Positions 63,974 to 64,000 of a DNA stretch of 64,000 bases are shown here, piece after piece. The stretch comes from Nitrospirota bacterium (GTDB lineage: Bacteria > Nitrospirota > Thermodesulfovibrionia > Thermodesulfovibrionales > Dissulfurispiraceae). The number at the start of each line of letters is the position of its first letter. Positions within the stretch are counted from its first letter, which is position 1. The position numbers and the translations under genes are program-made. The stretch lies in assembly GCA_009773415.1 (NCBI GenBank), contig WSNO01000006.1:16480-80479 (forward strand), read 5' to 3'. Below the pieces are notes generated by a model. That model did no database searches and had not been told where the DNA came from. It was given only the letters and a program-made list of their open reading frames with translations.

Positions 63974-64000
63974 ATGTTGAGAACCGCCCTTGGTACCCAT

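Overview
This window looks like chromosomal DNA of a Gram-negative, probably anaerobic bacterium. LptE, TolC/RND pumps, AsmA-like proteins and lipoproteins point to an outer membrane. A CooC-type CO-dehydrogenase maturation ATPase, a DUF3786 protein, a ferredoxin, tungstate uptake and a pentaheme cytochrome point to anaerobic redox metabolism. The gene orders ilvC-psd-pssA-leuA and leuS-lptE-holA next to rpsT, plus the ExtKL-like cytochrome, suggest Desulfobacterota (Geobacter-like) or Nitrospirota. This placement is inference. GC content is moderate except for an AT-rich right end.

Layout. 1-8.1 kb, minus strand: DUF748/AsmA giant protein, YihY/BrkB membrane protein, AsmA-like protein, phosphoglycolate-phosphatase-like HAD enzyme and the start of cooC, with an entericidin-like lipoprotein upstream. 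8.2-11.9 kb, minus: an epimerase/reductase, a serine palmitoyltransferase-like enzyme and a GNAT-fold acyltransferase, best read as a ceramide (sphingolipid) cluster. 12-15.5 kb: NfeD protease, a FecR-domain protein and a calcium-binding-repeat protein. 15.8-22.3 kb, plus: ilvC, psd, pssA, leuA, thioesterase, RidA, Smr and DUF3786. 22.3-24.6 kb, minus: azoreductase, ferredoxin and an unassigned conserved protein. rpsT lies divergently from these. 25-32.7 kb, minus: a long operon-like run of PfkB kinase, mnmA, MOSC, mogA, ccdA, leuS, lptE and holA. 33-37.5 kb: peptidyl-prolyl isomerase lipoprotein, MFS transporter, two small genes and an ABC-2 exporter. 37.6-42.4 kb, minus: a multiheme cytochrome interrupted by one in-frame TGA (probable selenocysteine), a stand-alone LigD phosphoesterase, a zinc-ribbon protein and tupABC. 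42.5-44 kb: LysR regulator and OsmC.

44-61.2 kb, plus: two drug-efflux loci. Each opens with a TetR gene and has the same promoter/operator architecture. The first is TetR-TolC-adaptor-RND. The second is TetR-adaptor-RND-TolC-MacA-MacB(ATPase)-MacB(permease), so one TolC may serve both an RND pump and a MacAB pump. A membrane metallophosphoesterase follows.

61.5-64 kb: a chromosomal integron platform. It holds an IntI-type integrase on the minus strand with a long N-terminal extension and an in-frame palindromic insertion, a perfect sigma-70 consensus promoter facing it, an elaborate nested inverted-repeat element, and an unknown ORF facing away that may be the first gene cassette. I found no rRNA, tRNA or CRISPR array.

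The most notable items are the ceramide cluster, the TGA-containing pentaheme cytochrome, the paired TetR operators, the integron end, and a phosphatidylserine decarboxylase with an altered self-processing site.
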